In this document: positions 42,272 to 51,455 of the stretch, piece by piece
Layout: each line of letters starts with the position of its first letter
Numbering within the stretch: position 1 is the first letter of the stretch
DNA from: Anaerolineales bacterium
GTDB lineage: Bacteria > Chloroflexota > Anaerolineae > Anaerolineales > Villigracilaceae
Reading direction: 5' to 3'
DNA length: 64,000 nucleotides
Assembly: GCA_030834895.1 (NCBI GenBank)
Contig: JAUQXA010000025.1
Span: forward strand, 1 to 64,000
Program-made: the position numbers and the translations under genes
Notes under the pieces: model-generated
What the model saw: the letters and a program-made list of their open reading frames with translations, nothing else
Told to the model about the DNA's origin: nothing
The model's database searches: none

Positions 42272-42991
42272 CTATTCGATCTCGATGTAAATCCGCTTGT
42301 TGATTGCGCCCTTGCTCTTGTAATCGGCAACCTTGATTTTGCCAACTTCGGAGGTATTCCTCACATGCGTACCGCCGTCGGCTTGTAAATCCAAGCCTAC
42401 GATCTCCACCGTCCGCACCTGCATGATGCCTTCGGGAAGAAGGTTGATCTTGGTGCGGATCAAGTCGGGGATTTGAAAGGCTTCTTCGCGCGGCAGGATT
42501 TTGACGCGAATCTCACGTCCCTGCTGCGCCTCCAGGTTGACCGCCGTTTCGATGGCCTTGACCAGGTCTCCGCGCATGTTCTCGAACTCGAAATCCATGC
42601 GACCTTTGAGCGGGTCCATGTCGCCGCCCGTGACCTTGGCTCCGTAATCGCGGAAGACTGTCCCGCACAGGATGTGCAGCGCGGAGTGGGTCCGCATCAA
42701 CTGGTAGCGGCGCTCCCAGTCCAGCAACCCGCTGACAGCGGAACCGGGCGCAGGCAGAGTCTCCATCCCGCCGAGGAAGTGCAAAACATCGTCGCCCTGC
42801 TTCTTCACTTTCTCCACGGGATAGGTCACGCCGCCAATCGTCAACGCGCCAAAGTCGCAGGGCTGTCCGCCCCCGCCGGGATAGAAGGCGGTCTGATCCA
42901 GCGCAACGGCGCGGGTTCCGGCATCCACCGAAACGATGGTTGCGGAAAATTCCCTGAGATACGAATCGATTTGGTAGAGAAGTGTGGTCAT
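42272..42991 (-). CDS. alaX: Alanyl-tRNA editing protein (AlaX type)
   Basis: A 239-residue trans-editing enzyme that deacylates mischarged Ser- or Gly-tRNA(Ala). Motifs are the N-terminal AlaRS-like LDQTAFYPGGGGQPCD, the zinc site in RTHSALHIL (HxxxH), and the C-terminal GGTHVRNTSEVG. The length fits the medium form with an added N-terminal beta-barrel. I prefer the ATG at 42991, since the frame upstream to 43042 overlaps a repeat. It has its own terminator. Confidence 0.9.
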   Translation of the reverse strand: MTTLLYQIDSYLREFSATIVSVDAGTRAVALDQTAFYPGGGGQPCDFGALTIGGVTYPVEKVKKQGDDVLHFLGGMETLPAPGSAVSGLLDWERRYQLMRTHSALHILCGTVFRDYGAKVTGGDMDPLKGRMDFEFENMRGDLVKAIETAVNLEAQQGREIRVKILPREEAFQIPDLIRTKINLLPEGIMQVRTVEIVGLDLQADGGTHVRNTSEVGKIKVADYKSKGAINKRIYIEIE

Positions 42992-43013
42992 ACGGTAATT
43001 ATAGCGCGGTTGG

Positions 43014-43031
43014 GGGCGGGGTACCCCGCCC
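43014..43031. repeat. Dispersed GGGCGGGGTACCCCGCCC palindrome, copy 3
   Basis: A perfect 18-bp palindrome upstream of alaX, the core of the GTAGGGGCGG family with diverged flanks. Confidence 0.5.
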
Positions 43032-43081
43032 TTACATGCCATGGAACGAGATTAGGGTTTGATTAGAAGTTTTTTACCCGC

Positions 43082-43111
43082 TTGACTTTGTCTCTTCATC
43101 TATTGTATAGT
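43082..43111 (+). promoter_or_regulatory. Likely sigma-70 promoter of the Gld-like ABC operon
   Basis: TTGACT (43082-43087) and TATAGT (43106-43111) are spaced by 18 bases, about 93 bases before the ATPase start, leaving a long leader. Confidence 0.55.
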
Positions 43112-43204
43112 ATTCTGCGGTGAATAAAGAAGGCACTGCCCAAAGGCCGTGTCTTTTGTTTGTCACCATCTCCCATTTTATAAACCTTATTGCAAGGAGA
43201 AGCA

Positions 43205-44131
43205 ATGATCAAAGTTAGTGGTCTTACGAAGGACTACGGTGCGCGCCGCGCCATTCACAACGTGAGTTTCGATGCCCAACAAGGTGAAATCGTGGGCTTC
43301 CTCGGTCCCAACGGCGCTGGAAAAACCACCACCATGCGCATCCTGACCGGTTACATGCCACCCACAGACGGCGAAGCAGTTGTGGCGGGATACGACGTGG
43401 TGGAGGAATCGCTCGAGGTTCGCAAGCGTGTGGGCTATCTGCCCGAAACTGTCCCGCTGTACAACGACATGATCGTCTTCGATTATCTGAAGTTCATGGG
43501 CGAACTGCGGAAGATCCCCAATGTGGATGAACGCGTGGACGAGGTACTGGATATGGTCGGCTTGTTCGACCGCGCCGATGGCTATATCGGCAACCTGTCG
43601 AAAGGTATGCGCCAACGTATGGGACTCGCCCAGGCGCTTTTGCATCGCCCCGAAGTGTTGATTCTCGACGAGCCGACGATTGGTCTCGATCCCGGACAGG
43701 TGGTGGAAGTGCGCGAGCTTATCCGCGAGATCGGCAGGGAGCGGACGGTTTTGCTGTCCACCCACCTCCTCAACGAAGCGCAAAACATCTGTGACCGTGT
43801 GCTGATCATCAACAAGGGCAAGATCGTGGCCGAAGATACCACCGAGAATTTACAGGCGCGGTTAATCGGCGCGGAACGTGTGGTACTCCGCGTGCGCGGC
43901 GAAGCCGATGACCTTGCCAAGACCATCAAACAGGTCAAAGGCGTGCAGGTGGCTGAGACCAAGGATGACGGCTCGGTGGAATTCGAGTTCGCCTCCGGCA
44001 AGGACGTCCGTCCCGAAGTGGCGAAACAGGTTATCAATGCCGGCTACGATCTGATCGAACTGCGTCCCCTTGGCATGAGCCTCGAGGAAATCTTCCTCGA
44101 ACTCACCGGTTCCGACGCCGCAAAGAAATAA
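43205..44131 (+). CDS. ABC transporter ATP-binding protein (GldA-like)
   Basis: A 308-residue ATPase. Walker A GPNGAGKTTTMRIL, signature LSKGMRQRMGLAQALL, Walker B VLILDEPTIGLDPGQVVEV and the H-loop LLSTHLLNEAQN are present. The C-terminal GMSLEEIFLELTG is typical for exporters of the GldA/NosF/CcmA kind. The ATG at 43205 has AGGAG upstream. Genes for the permease, a GldG-like protein and a DUF4340 protein follow, which identifies the cassette. Confidence 0.92.
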   Translation: MIKVSGLTKDYGARRAIHNVSFDAQQGEIVGFLGPNGAGKTTTMRILTGYMPPTDGEAVVAGYDVVEESLEVRKRVGYLPETVPLYNDMIVFDYLKFMGELRKIPNVDERVDEVLDMVGLFDRADGYIGNLSKGMRQRMGLAQALLHRPEVLILDEPTIGLDPGQVVEVRELIREIGRERTVLLSTHLLNEAQNICDRVLIINKGKIVAEDTTENLQARLIGAERVVLRVRGEADDLAKTIKQVKGVQVAETKDDGSVEFEFASGKDVRPEVAKQVINAGYDLIELRPLGMSLEEIFLELTGSDAAKK

Positions 44132-44142
44132 AGAGGAACTCC

Positions 44143-44886
44143 ATGAGAAACATCTGGACCATCGCAAAACGCGAATTCGATAACTACTTCAACAGCCCGC
44201 TGGCGTATGTGGTGGCATTTGCCATGCTCCTGCCAATGGGCATCTATTTTTCGCTGATCGTATGGGTCAGCGCACAGCAATCCATGATGGGCGGACCCGC
44301 CCCCGAAAGCACACCGATCAACTGGCTGTTCGTCTTTTTGATGATCTTCCTCAGCCCGGCGCTGACCATGCGCCTGCTCTCTGACGAGGCCCGCATGGGA
44401 ACTCTTGAACTCCTGCTGACCGCTCCTGTCCGTGATTTTGAGCTGGTGGCTGGCAAGTGGTTGGGCGCATTTTTGTTTGTACTTGGGCTGGCTCTGCTGA
44501 CATTGATCTACCCGCTCATCCTGAACAATTTCGTCAGCCCCGGCATTGACTGGATGGTCATCCTATCCTCGTACATCGGATTGATCCTAATCTCCGCGGC
44601 ATTGCTGGCGCTCGGCACGGGCATCTCCGCCATTTTCACCAACCAGTTTGCCGCGTTCTTCGTGACACTCGGACTGTTCTTCTTCCTCTGGTTCATGGTC
44701 AACCTGCCGGCGAGTTACTTATCCACCGGCGGCGACGTGCTGAACTACCTCAGTCTTTCGAATCATTTCTCCCAATCCATGAACAACGGCACAATCAACC
44801 TGGGAGACATCGTTTACTACTTAAGTTTGATTGCGTTGGGTCTGTTCACCGGAACCACCGCAGTCGAAATTCGGAGATGGCGCTAA
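44143..44886 (+). CDS. ABC transporter permease (GldF-like)
   Basis: A 247-residue membrane protein with six helices. The N-terminal RNIWTIAKREFDNYFNSPLAYVVAFAMLLPMGIYF matches ABC-2 permeases of the GldF group, followed by SPALTMRLLSDEARMGTLELLLTAPVRDFELVAGKWLGAF, the coupling region. Its stop overlaps the next start by one base (TAATG), so the genes are tightly coupled. Confidence 0.9.
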   Translation: MRNIWTIAKREFDNYFNSPLAYVVAFAMLLPMGIYFSLIVWVSAQQSMMGGPAPESTPINWLFVFLMIFLSPALTMRLLSDEARMGTLELLLTAPVRDFELVAGKWLGAFLFVLGLALLTLIYPLILNNFVSPGIDWMVILSSYIGLILISAALLALGTGISAIFTNQFAAFFVTLGLFFFLWFMVNLPASYLSTGGDVLNYLSLSNHFSQSMNNGTINLGDIVYYLSLIALGLFTGTTAVEIRRWR

Positions 44887-46469
44887 TGGCTGGAAATAAG
44901 AAAAACCCCTCCGCGCAATATGCCTATATCGGACTTGTCCTTGCCGGTCTTGCCGGTGTGTCCACACTTTTGGCTGGCGCGGCAAAAGGCATGATTGCCA
45001 TAAAAATGTTCCCCGAGGACAGTGTCCCCTGGCTCGACCTTGCCCTGCAAATCAGTGTGGCACTATCTGCGATTGGACTGCTTGCGTACGTGATCATGGC
45101 GCCGGACGCGGTCCGCCGTTTTTTCACCGGACGGCAGGCGCGTTATGGCTCCAACTCACTGATCCTCACCCTCGCATTCGTCGGCATCATCGTTGTGGCA
45201 AACTACCTTGTCTTCCAAAACCCCAAATCATGGGATATGACCGAAGACAAGTCCAACACGCTTGCTGATGAGACTCTACAGGCCCTTGCCACCCTGCCTG
45301 AAAAAGTCACTGCCACCGCGTTCTACAGTGTAAACCTCAACTCTGCCAGCGCAGATGAACTGCTATCAAAATTCAAGAACAACAGCGGCGGCAAGTTCGA
45401 CTACAAGTTTGTCGACCCCGACCTCGACCCGGTTGCCGCGCGCGAAGCAGGCATCACCGGCGACGGCAAGATCATGCTCCAGATGGGAGATAGAAAGGAA
45501 ATCGCCTCCTTTGCCAGCGAGACCGAACTCACCAAAGCAATGATTCGTCTCATCAGTCCCACAGCGCGAGTGGTGTACTTCCTCGAGGGGCATGGCGAAC
45601 CCACGCTCGACGCAAGCTTTTCCACTGCAAAAAGCACTCTCGAATCGAAAAATTATACGGTCAACTCCTTGAACCTGCTTTCCACAAACAAGATTCCCGA
45701 GGATGCGCTTGCAATCATTATTGCTGGTCCCATGAAGCCCGTCTCTGCCACGGAAGTGGATTTGCTCAAAAAGTATGTGGATTCCGGCGGCTCGCTGGTC
45801 GTGATGGAAGACCCGACCCTAGTGACCGAGTTCGGCGATTCCCCTGATCCCCTGGCCGAGTACCTGACAAAAGACTGGGGCATCACCCTGGATAACGATA
45901 TCGTGATCGACCTCATTAACAGCCAGAATCCGCTCCAGGCTGTTTCATCAAACATTGGAATACATCCGATCACACAGAACCTCACGCAAAATTACATCGT
46001 GATCCTTCCACAGGCACGCAGCTTGAGCATTGCCGGACAGGTGGAGAATGTCAACCAGACCCCGATCATTTTAACGACCGAACAGTCATGGGGTGAGACA
46101 GAATTGAAAGCAGATACCCAGCCTGAGTTCGACCCCGAAAAGGATACTGCGGGTCCGCTCAACCTGGCAATTGCGGGTGAGAACGGTGTCACCAAGGGAC
46201 GGGTCGTGGTTTTCGGCAATTCGGTCTTTGCCACCAACGACGGCTTCGATGCCTATGGTAACGGCAACATGTTCATCAACTCGGTGGATTGGGCCGCGGA
46301 GCAGGAAGACTTGATCAACCTGACACCGCGCCAGCCAACCATGCGCACATTCATCCCGCCCAACAACCTTGTCTTCCTTGTCATGATCATCACAACAGTC
46401 CTGGTGTTGCCGGGTTTTGTGGTATTTGCAGGCGTATCCGCTTGGGTGGCACGCCGTAAGCGAGGTTAA
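44886..46469 (+). CDS. GldG-like ABC-type transport auxiliary protein
   Basis: A 527-residue protein with two to three N-terminal helices, a large extracytoplasmic domain and a C-terminal helix (LVFLVMIITTVLVLPGFVVFAGVSAW). The outer part has TEDKSNTLADETLQALATLPEKVTATAFYSVN and VVYFLEGHGEPTLD, typical of the GldG/DUF4350-like family. In Bacteroidetes GldAFG is needed for gliding; here it more likely exports or remodels an envelope component. Start at the ATG 44886. Confidence 0.85.
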   Translation: MAGNKKNPSAQYAYIGLVLAGLAGVSTLLAGAAKGMIAIKMFPEDSVPWLDLALQISVALSAIGLLAYVIMAPDAVRRFFTGRQARYGSNSLILTLAFVGIIVVANYLVFQNPKSWDMTEDKSNTLADETLQALATLPEKVTATAFYSVNLNSASADELLSKFKNNSGGKFDYKFVDPDLDPVAAREAGITGDGKIMLQMGDRKEIASFASETELTKAMIRLISPTARVVYFLEGHGEPTLDASFSTAKSTLESKNYTVNSLNLLSTNKIPEDALAIIIAGPMKPVSATEVDLLKKYVDSGGSLVVMEDPTLVTEFGDSPDPLAEYLTKDWGITLDNDIVIDLINSQNPLQAVSSNIGIHPITQNLTQNYIVILPQARSLSIAGQVENVNQTPIILTTEQSWGETELKADTQPEFDPEKDTAGPLNLAIAGENGVTKGRVVVFGNSVFATNDGFDAYGNGNMFINSVDWAAEQEDLINLTPRQPTMRTFIPPNNLVFLVMIITTVLVLPGFVVFAGVSAWVARRKRG

Positions 46470-46471
46470 TC

Positions 46472-47284
46472 ATGGCAACAAAAACACCCCGAACAACTAT
46501 CGAGAAAAAGAAAAGCGCACCTGCCAAACCCACGGTGAAAAAGACAGGGCGCCCTGTGGCAGCGGCAACAAAGGCGCGCAAACCGCGTCGCACTGTAACC
46601 ACGCGGCGCGAGGAGACTCCCGTTCCAGCAGTGGAATTTGCGCCTACACCCGCTTCGAGACAAAGGCCCTTCTTCCAGGCCGGCACATGGATTTCCATTT
46701 TCATGCTCGCTGCGCTGATCGGCCTCGCCATCTACCTCAACCGCCAAAAAGAAACAAAGGCCGCAGAGGAAGCAACTCCCACGCTTGAAAAGGCGTTCAT
46801 TTTCACCGAAGCCGATGGACTAGTCTCCAGCATCGAGGTCAAACCCGCTGAAGGCGAGACGGTCAAGATCGCGCGGAACGCGGAAAATGCCTGGGTGGTA
46901 ATCCTGCCCATCGAAGCGGAGGCAGATCAGGGTTTGGCCGAAGCAGCGGCCTCCCAGTTGACCGCGCTGCCTATTTCCCTTCAAATCGAGAAAGGGAAAT
47001 CGCCCAGCACCTTTGGGTTGGACAATCCCGCCTACGTCATCACGGTCGAGTTCAGGAATGGAAAGACACGCACGCTCGAAATTGGCGACGATACCCCCTC
47101 CGGTAATGGCTACTACGTTCGCATCGACAAAGATAAAATGCTGGTCACAGACATGAATGGAATCGACGCGCTCCTGCAACTCGAATTCTTCCCGCCCTAT
47201 TTGAATACCCCCACTCCCACCGCGCTCCCGCCGACCGAGACATCCATCCCGACGGTTGAAGCGACTATCACTCCCTCACCATAG
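46472..47284 (+). CDS. DUF4340 domain protein
   Basis: A 270-residue protein. A Lys/Arg/Thr-rich cytosolic tail (residues 1-65) precedes one membrane helix (WISIFMLAALIGLAIYL), then an outer domain with repeated DUF4340 features (VSSIEVKPAEGETVKIAR; PSTFGLDNPAYVITVEFRNGKTRTLEIGD) and a Thr/Pro-rich C-terminus. DUF4340 genes commonly follow GldG-like genes, as here. GAGG precedes the ATG. It should work outside the cell with the ABC system. Confidence 0.85.
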   Translation: MATKTPRTTIEKKKSAPAKPTVKKTGRPVAAATKARKPRRTVTTRREETPVPAVEFAPTPASRQRPFFQAGTWISIFMLAALIGLAIYLNRQKETKAAEEATPTLEKAFIFTEADGLVSSIEVKPAEGETVKIARNAENAWVVILPIEAEADQGLAEAAASQLTALPISLQIEKGKSPSTFGLDNPAYVITVEFRNGKTRTLEIGDDTPSGNGYYVRIDKDKMLVTDMNGIDALLQLEFFPPYLNTPTPTALPPTETSIPTVEATITPSP

Positions 47285-47325
47285 TTTTTCCACAGTTATT
47301 TGGAAATCCCCAAAAACGAATACGA

Positions 47326-47358
47326 ACCTGACAGGTTCCATTGTGAAACCTGTCAGGT
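47326..47358. repeat. ACCTGACAGGTT hairpin
   Basis: A perfect 12-bp stem, ACCTGACAGGTT with AACCTGTCAGGT, with a nine-base loop, follows the DUF4340 gene. ATTTTG after it is a weak T-run, so it may be a terminator, a dispersed repeat, or both. Confidence 0.55.
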
Positions 47359-47495
47359 ATTTTGCGGGACATTTGTAATACAAGAGCGTTGCAAAGCGTC
47401 TGAAAGGCGAAAGGGTATTGCTTTTCAGTTTAAAAAAGTGTATTCTGATTTAGAAAATTGCTGGTAAAAAACCCACTTGAAAGTTGGATGTTTGA

Positions 47496-48710
47496 ATGGA
47501 TGTAGAGAAGATTTTGATTGTTGATGATGAAGAGGAATTTTCCGCTATCGCGCGGCTCGTGGAATTGGGTCGCCAAAAATCATATGTAACGCTGGATGAC
47601 ATCCTGCACTTCTTCCCCGAAGCCGAACAGGATGTGGAACAACTGGAAGAAGCCTTTTCCGCCCTGCTCAGCGCGGGTGTCCCATTTATGGAGGATGCCA
47701 TCACAACCGAGCCGACGGAGGATGAACTGGCCGCTGTGGAGCAGATCTCCGAAATCGAGGATTTGCCCGACCCTTCCCTGGATGATTACCTCGCAAATAT
47801 CGATACAGACGATACCATCGGTTTGTACCTCAAGGAGGTCAGCCGTGTACCATTGCTGACCGCGACGGAGGAAGTTCAGCTGGCCCAGCGCATCGAGCGC
47901 GGACGCGCCGCCCGCGAGGAACTCGCCCACGGTGGTGTCGCCACCAAGCGCCGCATGGAACTCCGCCGCTCCATCGAAGACGGCTGGGCGGGACGCGAAC
48001 ACCTCATCACAGCCAACTCGCGTCTGGTAATTTCGGTTGCAAAGAAATACATGGGGCGCGGTGTGCCATTCCTCGACTTGATTCAGGAAGGCAACATCGG
48101 CTTGATCCGCGCCACGAAGAAATTCGATTATCGCCGCGGACATAAATTCTCGACCTACGCCACCTGGTGGATTCGTCAGGCTGTGACCCGCGCCATCGCC
48201 GATCAGGGACGTACCATCCGCGTGCCGGTGCACATGGGTGACCAAATCAACAAGTTGTTGCGTGTTCAACACCAATTGACCCAGCGCCTCGGGCGCGAAC
48301 CCAGCGTGGATGAACTCGCTGTCGCTTTGGATGTGCCGCCCAAGAAGGTGGAAAACATGATCCAGGTGGCGCGTCGTCCGCTCTCACTGGAAACGCCCAC
48401 CGACGACGAAGAGGATTCGGTGCTGGGCGACTTCATCGAAGACGACGAAGCTCCCCCGCCCGATGAGACCGCCACCTACAACCTGTTGCGCGAACATCTC
48501 GGCGAAGTATTGAACAGCCTGCCGCCGCGCGAGGTCCGCATTTTGCAATTGCGTTACGGGCTGCTCGACGGTCAAGCCTATACGCTCGAAGAAGTGGGAC
48601 GCAAAATGGGCGTCACCCGTGAGCGTGTGAGACAAATCGAAGCGCAGGCATTGAGCCGCCTGCGCCACCCGTCCATCCGCAGGAAACTGCGCGACTATCT
48701 GGGTGAGTAA
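47496..48710 (+). CDS. rpoD: RNA polymerase sigma factor, RpoD type
   Basis: A 404-residue group 1 or 2 sigma-70. A region 1.1-like N-terminus (YVTLDDILHFFPEAEQDVEQLEE) is followed by region 1.2 (TDDTIGLYLKEVSRVPLLTATEE), region 2 (DLIQEGNIGLIRATKKFDYRRGHKFSTYATWWIRQAVTRAI), region 3 (RIPV-like IRVPVHMGDQINKL) and region 4.2 (VTRERVRQIEAQALSRLRHP). The first 12 residues, VEKILIVDDEEE, resemble the start of a receiver domain, but nothing after fits that fold. No strong ribosome-binding site is visible. It ends with a terminator. Confidence 0.92.
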   Translation: MDVEKILIVDDEEEFSAIARLVELGRQKSYVTLDDILHFFPEAEQDVEQLEEAFSALLSAGVPFMEDAITTEPTEDELAAVEQISEIEDLPDPSLDDYLANIDTDDTIGLYLKEVSRVPLLTATEEVQLAQRIERGRAAREELAHGGVATKRRMELRRSIEDGWAGREHLITANSRLVISVAKKYMGRGVPFLDLIQEGNIGLIRATKKFDYRRGHKFSTYATWWIRQAVTRAIADQGRTIRVPVHMGDQINKLLRVQHQLTQRLGREPSVDELAVALDVPPKKVENMIQVARRPLSLETPTDDEEDSVLGDFIEDDEAPPPDETATYNLLREHLGEVLNSLPPREVRILQLRYGLLDGQAYTLEEVGRKMGVTRERVRQIEAQALSRLRHPSIRRKLRDYLGE

Positions 48711-48719
48711 ATAGAGAAG

Positions 48720-48760
48720 AAAGCCCTTGATCTTTTGAAGTTCAAGGGCTTTATCTTATT
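48720..48760 (+). terminator. Rho-independent terminator of rpoD
   Basis: AAGCCCTTGA (48721-48730) pairs with TCAAGGGCTT (48742-48751), followed by TATCTTATT. The 10-bp stem lies just past the stop. Confidence 0.82.
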
Positions 48761-48801
48761 GCCACAACATTTGGGCGGTGTGCCTCCTCCAGTATTTTGA
48801 A

Positions 48802-50004
48802 ATGTCCCCAAAAATTAATTTTTCCCGCATCGTCATTATCGTGATCATTTTATCGCTGGTTTTGATTTACCCCTTGCTTTGGATGAGAATGCTGGCGGAC
48901 CCTGTCCAATACACCGGCGCAGACTTTATCGCTTTTTACGCCGCCGGGCGCATCGCCGACAATGAAGGCGCAGAACAGGCATATGATTTGAGTTTACAAA
49001 AAAAGTATCAGGAAGAAGTCGTTGGGCGCAAGATACAACCTGAGGAGACTTTTCCCTACATCCATCCGCCTTTCGTAATCCCGCTGGCGCAGATCGCCGC
49101 AACACCTGATTACCTGGACTCTTTTCAACGATGGGCGGCATTGATGATTTTGCTTCTCATCCCAGGTATCTTCCTGCTTTCAGCGCCAGTCAGTGACTTG
49201 TTTTCGCGCACAGATAAATTGGTCTTTGCCGTCAGTTTGTTTTTGTTCTTCCCCGTTTTTCAAAGCATCCTCCTCGGACAGGATAACGCAATTCTGCTTT
49301 TGGGCATATCCATCCTGGCTTGGGGGATATACAAAAAAGCCGATTGGGCAGTGGGGTTGGGATTGGCTTTTGCCACCGTGCGTCCACACCTTGCGCTGTT
49401 TATATTGCTGCCGTTCGTTTTTCAAAAACACAGTGTTTTGAAATGGTTTCTCCTGTTTGCTTCTGGACTGGCGGCATTCAGCCTTGCATACGCGGGCATC
49501 AGCGGACTGGAGGGTTTCCTGCGTATTCTCACAGTCAGCGGAGGCGGAGAAGGGTATAGAACCAATGAGGAAAATATGATCAACCTCATCGGGCTTGTTC
49601 GCCGGATTCTCCCATCCCTTACACCTGTCCAGATACGCACCGCGGGATGGCTATTCTATGCACTTGCTTTTTTATCTTTAGGATTCTACTTCCAGCGCCG
49701 TAGCGGAAATATTGCGGGAAGGGAAATCAGCCTCGCGGCCATTGTCGCTGTCTTCTTCTCCCCCCATTCCCACGCCCAGGACATGATCCTTTTCATCGTG
49801 CCCATCGTAACTCTTGCCGCCATTCCACCCAGAGGGAAATTCCTCGTGCCCTGCCGCGCGGCGTTGATTCCTCTTGGCATATCGCTGGTTTTGTTGTTCA
49901 GCTACTATTCGCCACTTCTGAAACACTCCATCCCCTACGCGCTTATGGCTGGTTTAGTATGGCTGATATGGCGATATCGAAGCGACTCCTCTGTACCTGC
50001 ATGA
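48802..50004 (+). CDS. GT87-like (DUF2029) membrane glycosyltransferase
   Basis: A protein of about 400 residues with ten or more helices. The first outer loop holds YTGADFIAFYAAGRIADNEGAEQAYD, the acidic site of GT87 enzymes, followed by FPYIHPPFVIPLAQIAA, and a later LLGQDNAILLLGISILAWG is also family-typical. The ATG at 48802 is preferred to a GTG at 48778. Its end overlaps the next gene (ATGA), so the three genes of this group are coupled. Confidence 0.75.
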   Translation: MSPKINFSRIVIIVIILSLVLIYPLLWMRMLADPVQYTGADFIAFYAAGRIADNEGAEQAYDLSLQKKYQEEVVGRKIQPEETFPYIHPPFVIPLAQIAATPDYLDSFQRWAALMILLLIPGIFLLSAPVSDLFSRTDKLVFAVSLFLFFPVFQSILLGQDNAILLLGISILAWGIYKKADWAVGLGLAFATVRPHLALFILLPFVFQKHSVLKWFLLFASGLAAFSLAYAGISGLEGFLRILTVSGGGEGYRTNEENMINLIGLVRRILPSLTPVQIRTAGWLFYALAFLSLGFYFQRRSGNIAGREISLAAIVAVFFSPHSHAQDMILFIVPIVTLAAIPPRGKFLVPCRAALIPLGISLVLLFSYYSPLLKHSIPYALMAGLVWLIWRYRSDSSVPA

Positions 50005-51455
50005 AACAAACCAACTGCTTCTTCACTGTGATCGTTTTTTTACTGGTGATCACCATCGCCACCCACTCCCCCGTGGACAATGACATGTGGTGGCATTTGC
50101 GCGCCGGCGACGAGATGTGGCATCAGGGCAGAATCCTGCTCACCGATCAGTTTTCCTATACAAAATTCGGGGAACTCTGGGTCAACGCCTTCTGGGTTTC
50201 AGATTTGGGATTGTACGGTCTGTGGGCAATCGGCGGCTTTTTTGCAGTCACGGCGGCTGTTTCCCTGCTTGCGGCGGCGGTTCTGTGGATCATCTTCAAG
50301 CGGATGAACAGCCCGATCATCCTGCGCGGACTGCTGGTCATCCTCGCGATGGCGGGCATGGTGGCAAACTGGACTCCCCGTCCGCAACTGCTGTCCTTTC
50401 TTCTGCTTGCATGGTTGGATTACTTTTTACATCAGCATATCAATGTCAAACGTCAACCACTTTGGGTTTTGATTCCCCTGTTCGCGTTGTGGGGCAACCT
50501 TCATGGTGGGTTTATCTGGGGCGCACTGCTGTTGCTGGCCACGCTTGCTGGTGAAACAATCAACAACCTACTGGACAACCAATCCCAATTGAGTTACAAG
50601 GAAATCGGCGCTTTGAGCATTTGGAGCGCGATTGCTCTCCTGGCTGTTTCCATCAACCCCAATGGACTGCGATTGTGGAAACTTCCCTTCCAACAAGTGA
50701 ATGTCTCGTTGGGAATCCAGGAATGGCTTTCGCCGGATTTTCATCAGTTCTACGCTCATCCCATGCTTTGGCTGTTATTTCTGTTGATATTCGGGCTGGG
50801 CTTTGCGCAAAAGCGGATTTCATTCACCGACCTTTTCAAAGGGTTGGGATTTGCCTACCTGTTCTTCTTTGCGCAACGCAACCTTATCGCATATACCATC
50901 ATTATCCTGCCCATTGTTGAAAAGTACCTTTCGTCTGCCATTGCAAATATCGCTGCCGTACCGGGTCTGCAAAAATCTCTGGAGCGATTTGCATCCCAAA
51001 CCTCCAAAGGACAGTTTCCCCAAAAAGCCACCGTTGCCATCAACTCTATTTTGATCTCTTTATTTTCGCTGTCACTTTTGGGATATACGTATCTGGTCTC
51101 CACACCGGAGAGCATTGCGAAGGAAGTCCCAGCAAAGGCTGTTGAGTGGATCAAGCAGAATCGTCCGCGCGGACCAATATTCAACTCCTACAACTGGGGC
51201 GGATACCTGATCTGGGGACTACGCGACTACCCCGTCTTCATCGATGGGCGCGCAGACCTTTACGGCAACGAGCTCATTCGGGAGTGGTCCGAGATTGTGG
51301 AGGGGACAGATAAGGGACTTGGACTCTTGGAATCGAGGGGGATCAACCTGATTTTTTTGGAGCCGCATTATTCTCTGTTGAACAAACTCGATCCCGATGA
51401 ATGGAAAAAGGTTTACAGCGATCAACAAATTGCTATCTATCAAAGAATACCGTGA
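50001..51455 (+). CDS. Polytopic membrane protein, GT-C-like
   Basis: About 484 residues with ten or more helices. The first loop has HSPVDNDMWWHLRAGDEMWHQGRILLTDQFSYTKFGELWVNAFWVSD, recalling glycosyltransferase-like membrane proteins with an acidic DxD-type loop. The C-terminal outer domain has NSYNWGGYLIWGLRDYPVFIDGRADLYG, conserved in this group. The ATG overlaps the GT87 stop. Substrate unknown; probably surface glycan synthesis together with its neighbours. Confidence 0.7.
   Translation: MKQTNCFFTVIVFLLVITIATHSPVDNDMWWHLRAGDEMWHQGRILLTDQFSYTKFGELWVNAFWVSDLGLYGLWAIGGFFAVTAAVSLLAAAVLWIIFKRMNSPIILRGLLVILAMAGMVANWTPRPQLLSFLLLAWLDYFLHQHINVKRQPLWVLIPLFALWGNLHGGFIWGALLLLATLAGETINNLLDNQSQLSYKEIGALSIWSAIALLAVSINPNGLRLWKLPFQQVNVSLGIQEWLSPDFHQFYAHPMLWLLFLLIFGLGFAQKRISFTDLFKGLGFAYLFFFAQRNLIAYTIIILPIVEKYLSSAIANIAAVPGLQKSLERFASQTSKGQFPQKATVAINSILISLFSLSLLGYTYLVSTPESIAKEVPAKAVEWIKQNRPRGPIFNSYNWGGYLIWGLRDYPVFIDGRADLYGNELIREWSEIVEGTDKGLGLLESRGINLIFLEPHYSLLNKLDPDEWKKVYSDQQIAIYQRIP

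Noticed and set aside
47496..47560. Receiver domain at the start of the sigma factor (VEKILIVDDEEE)
   Set aside because: Only the first strand looks alike; region 1.1-type sequence follows at once, so it is probably chance similarity.
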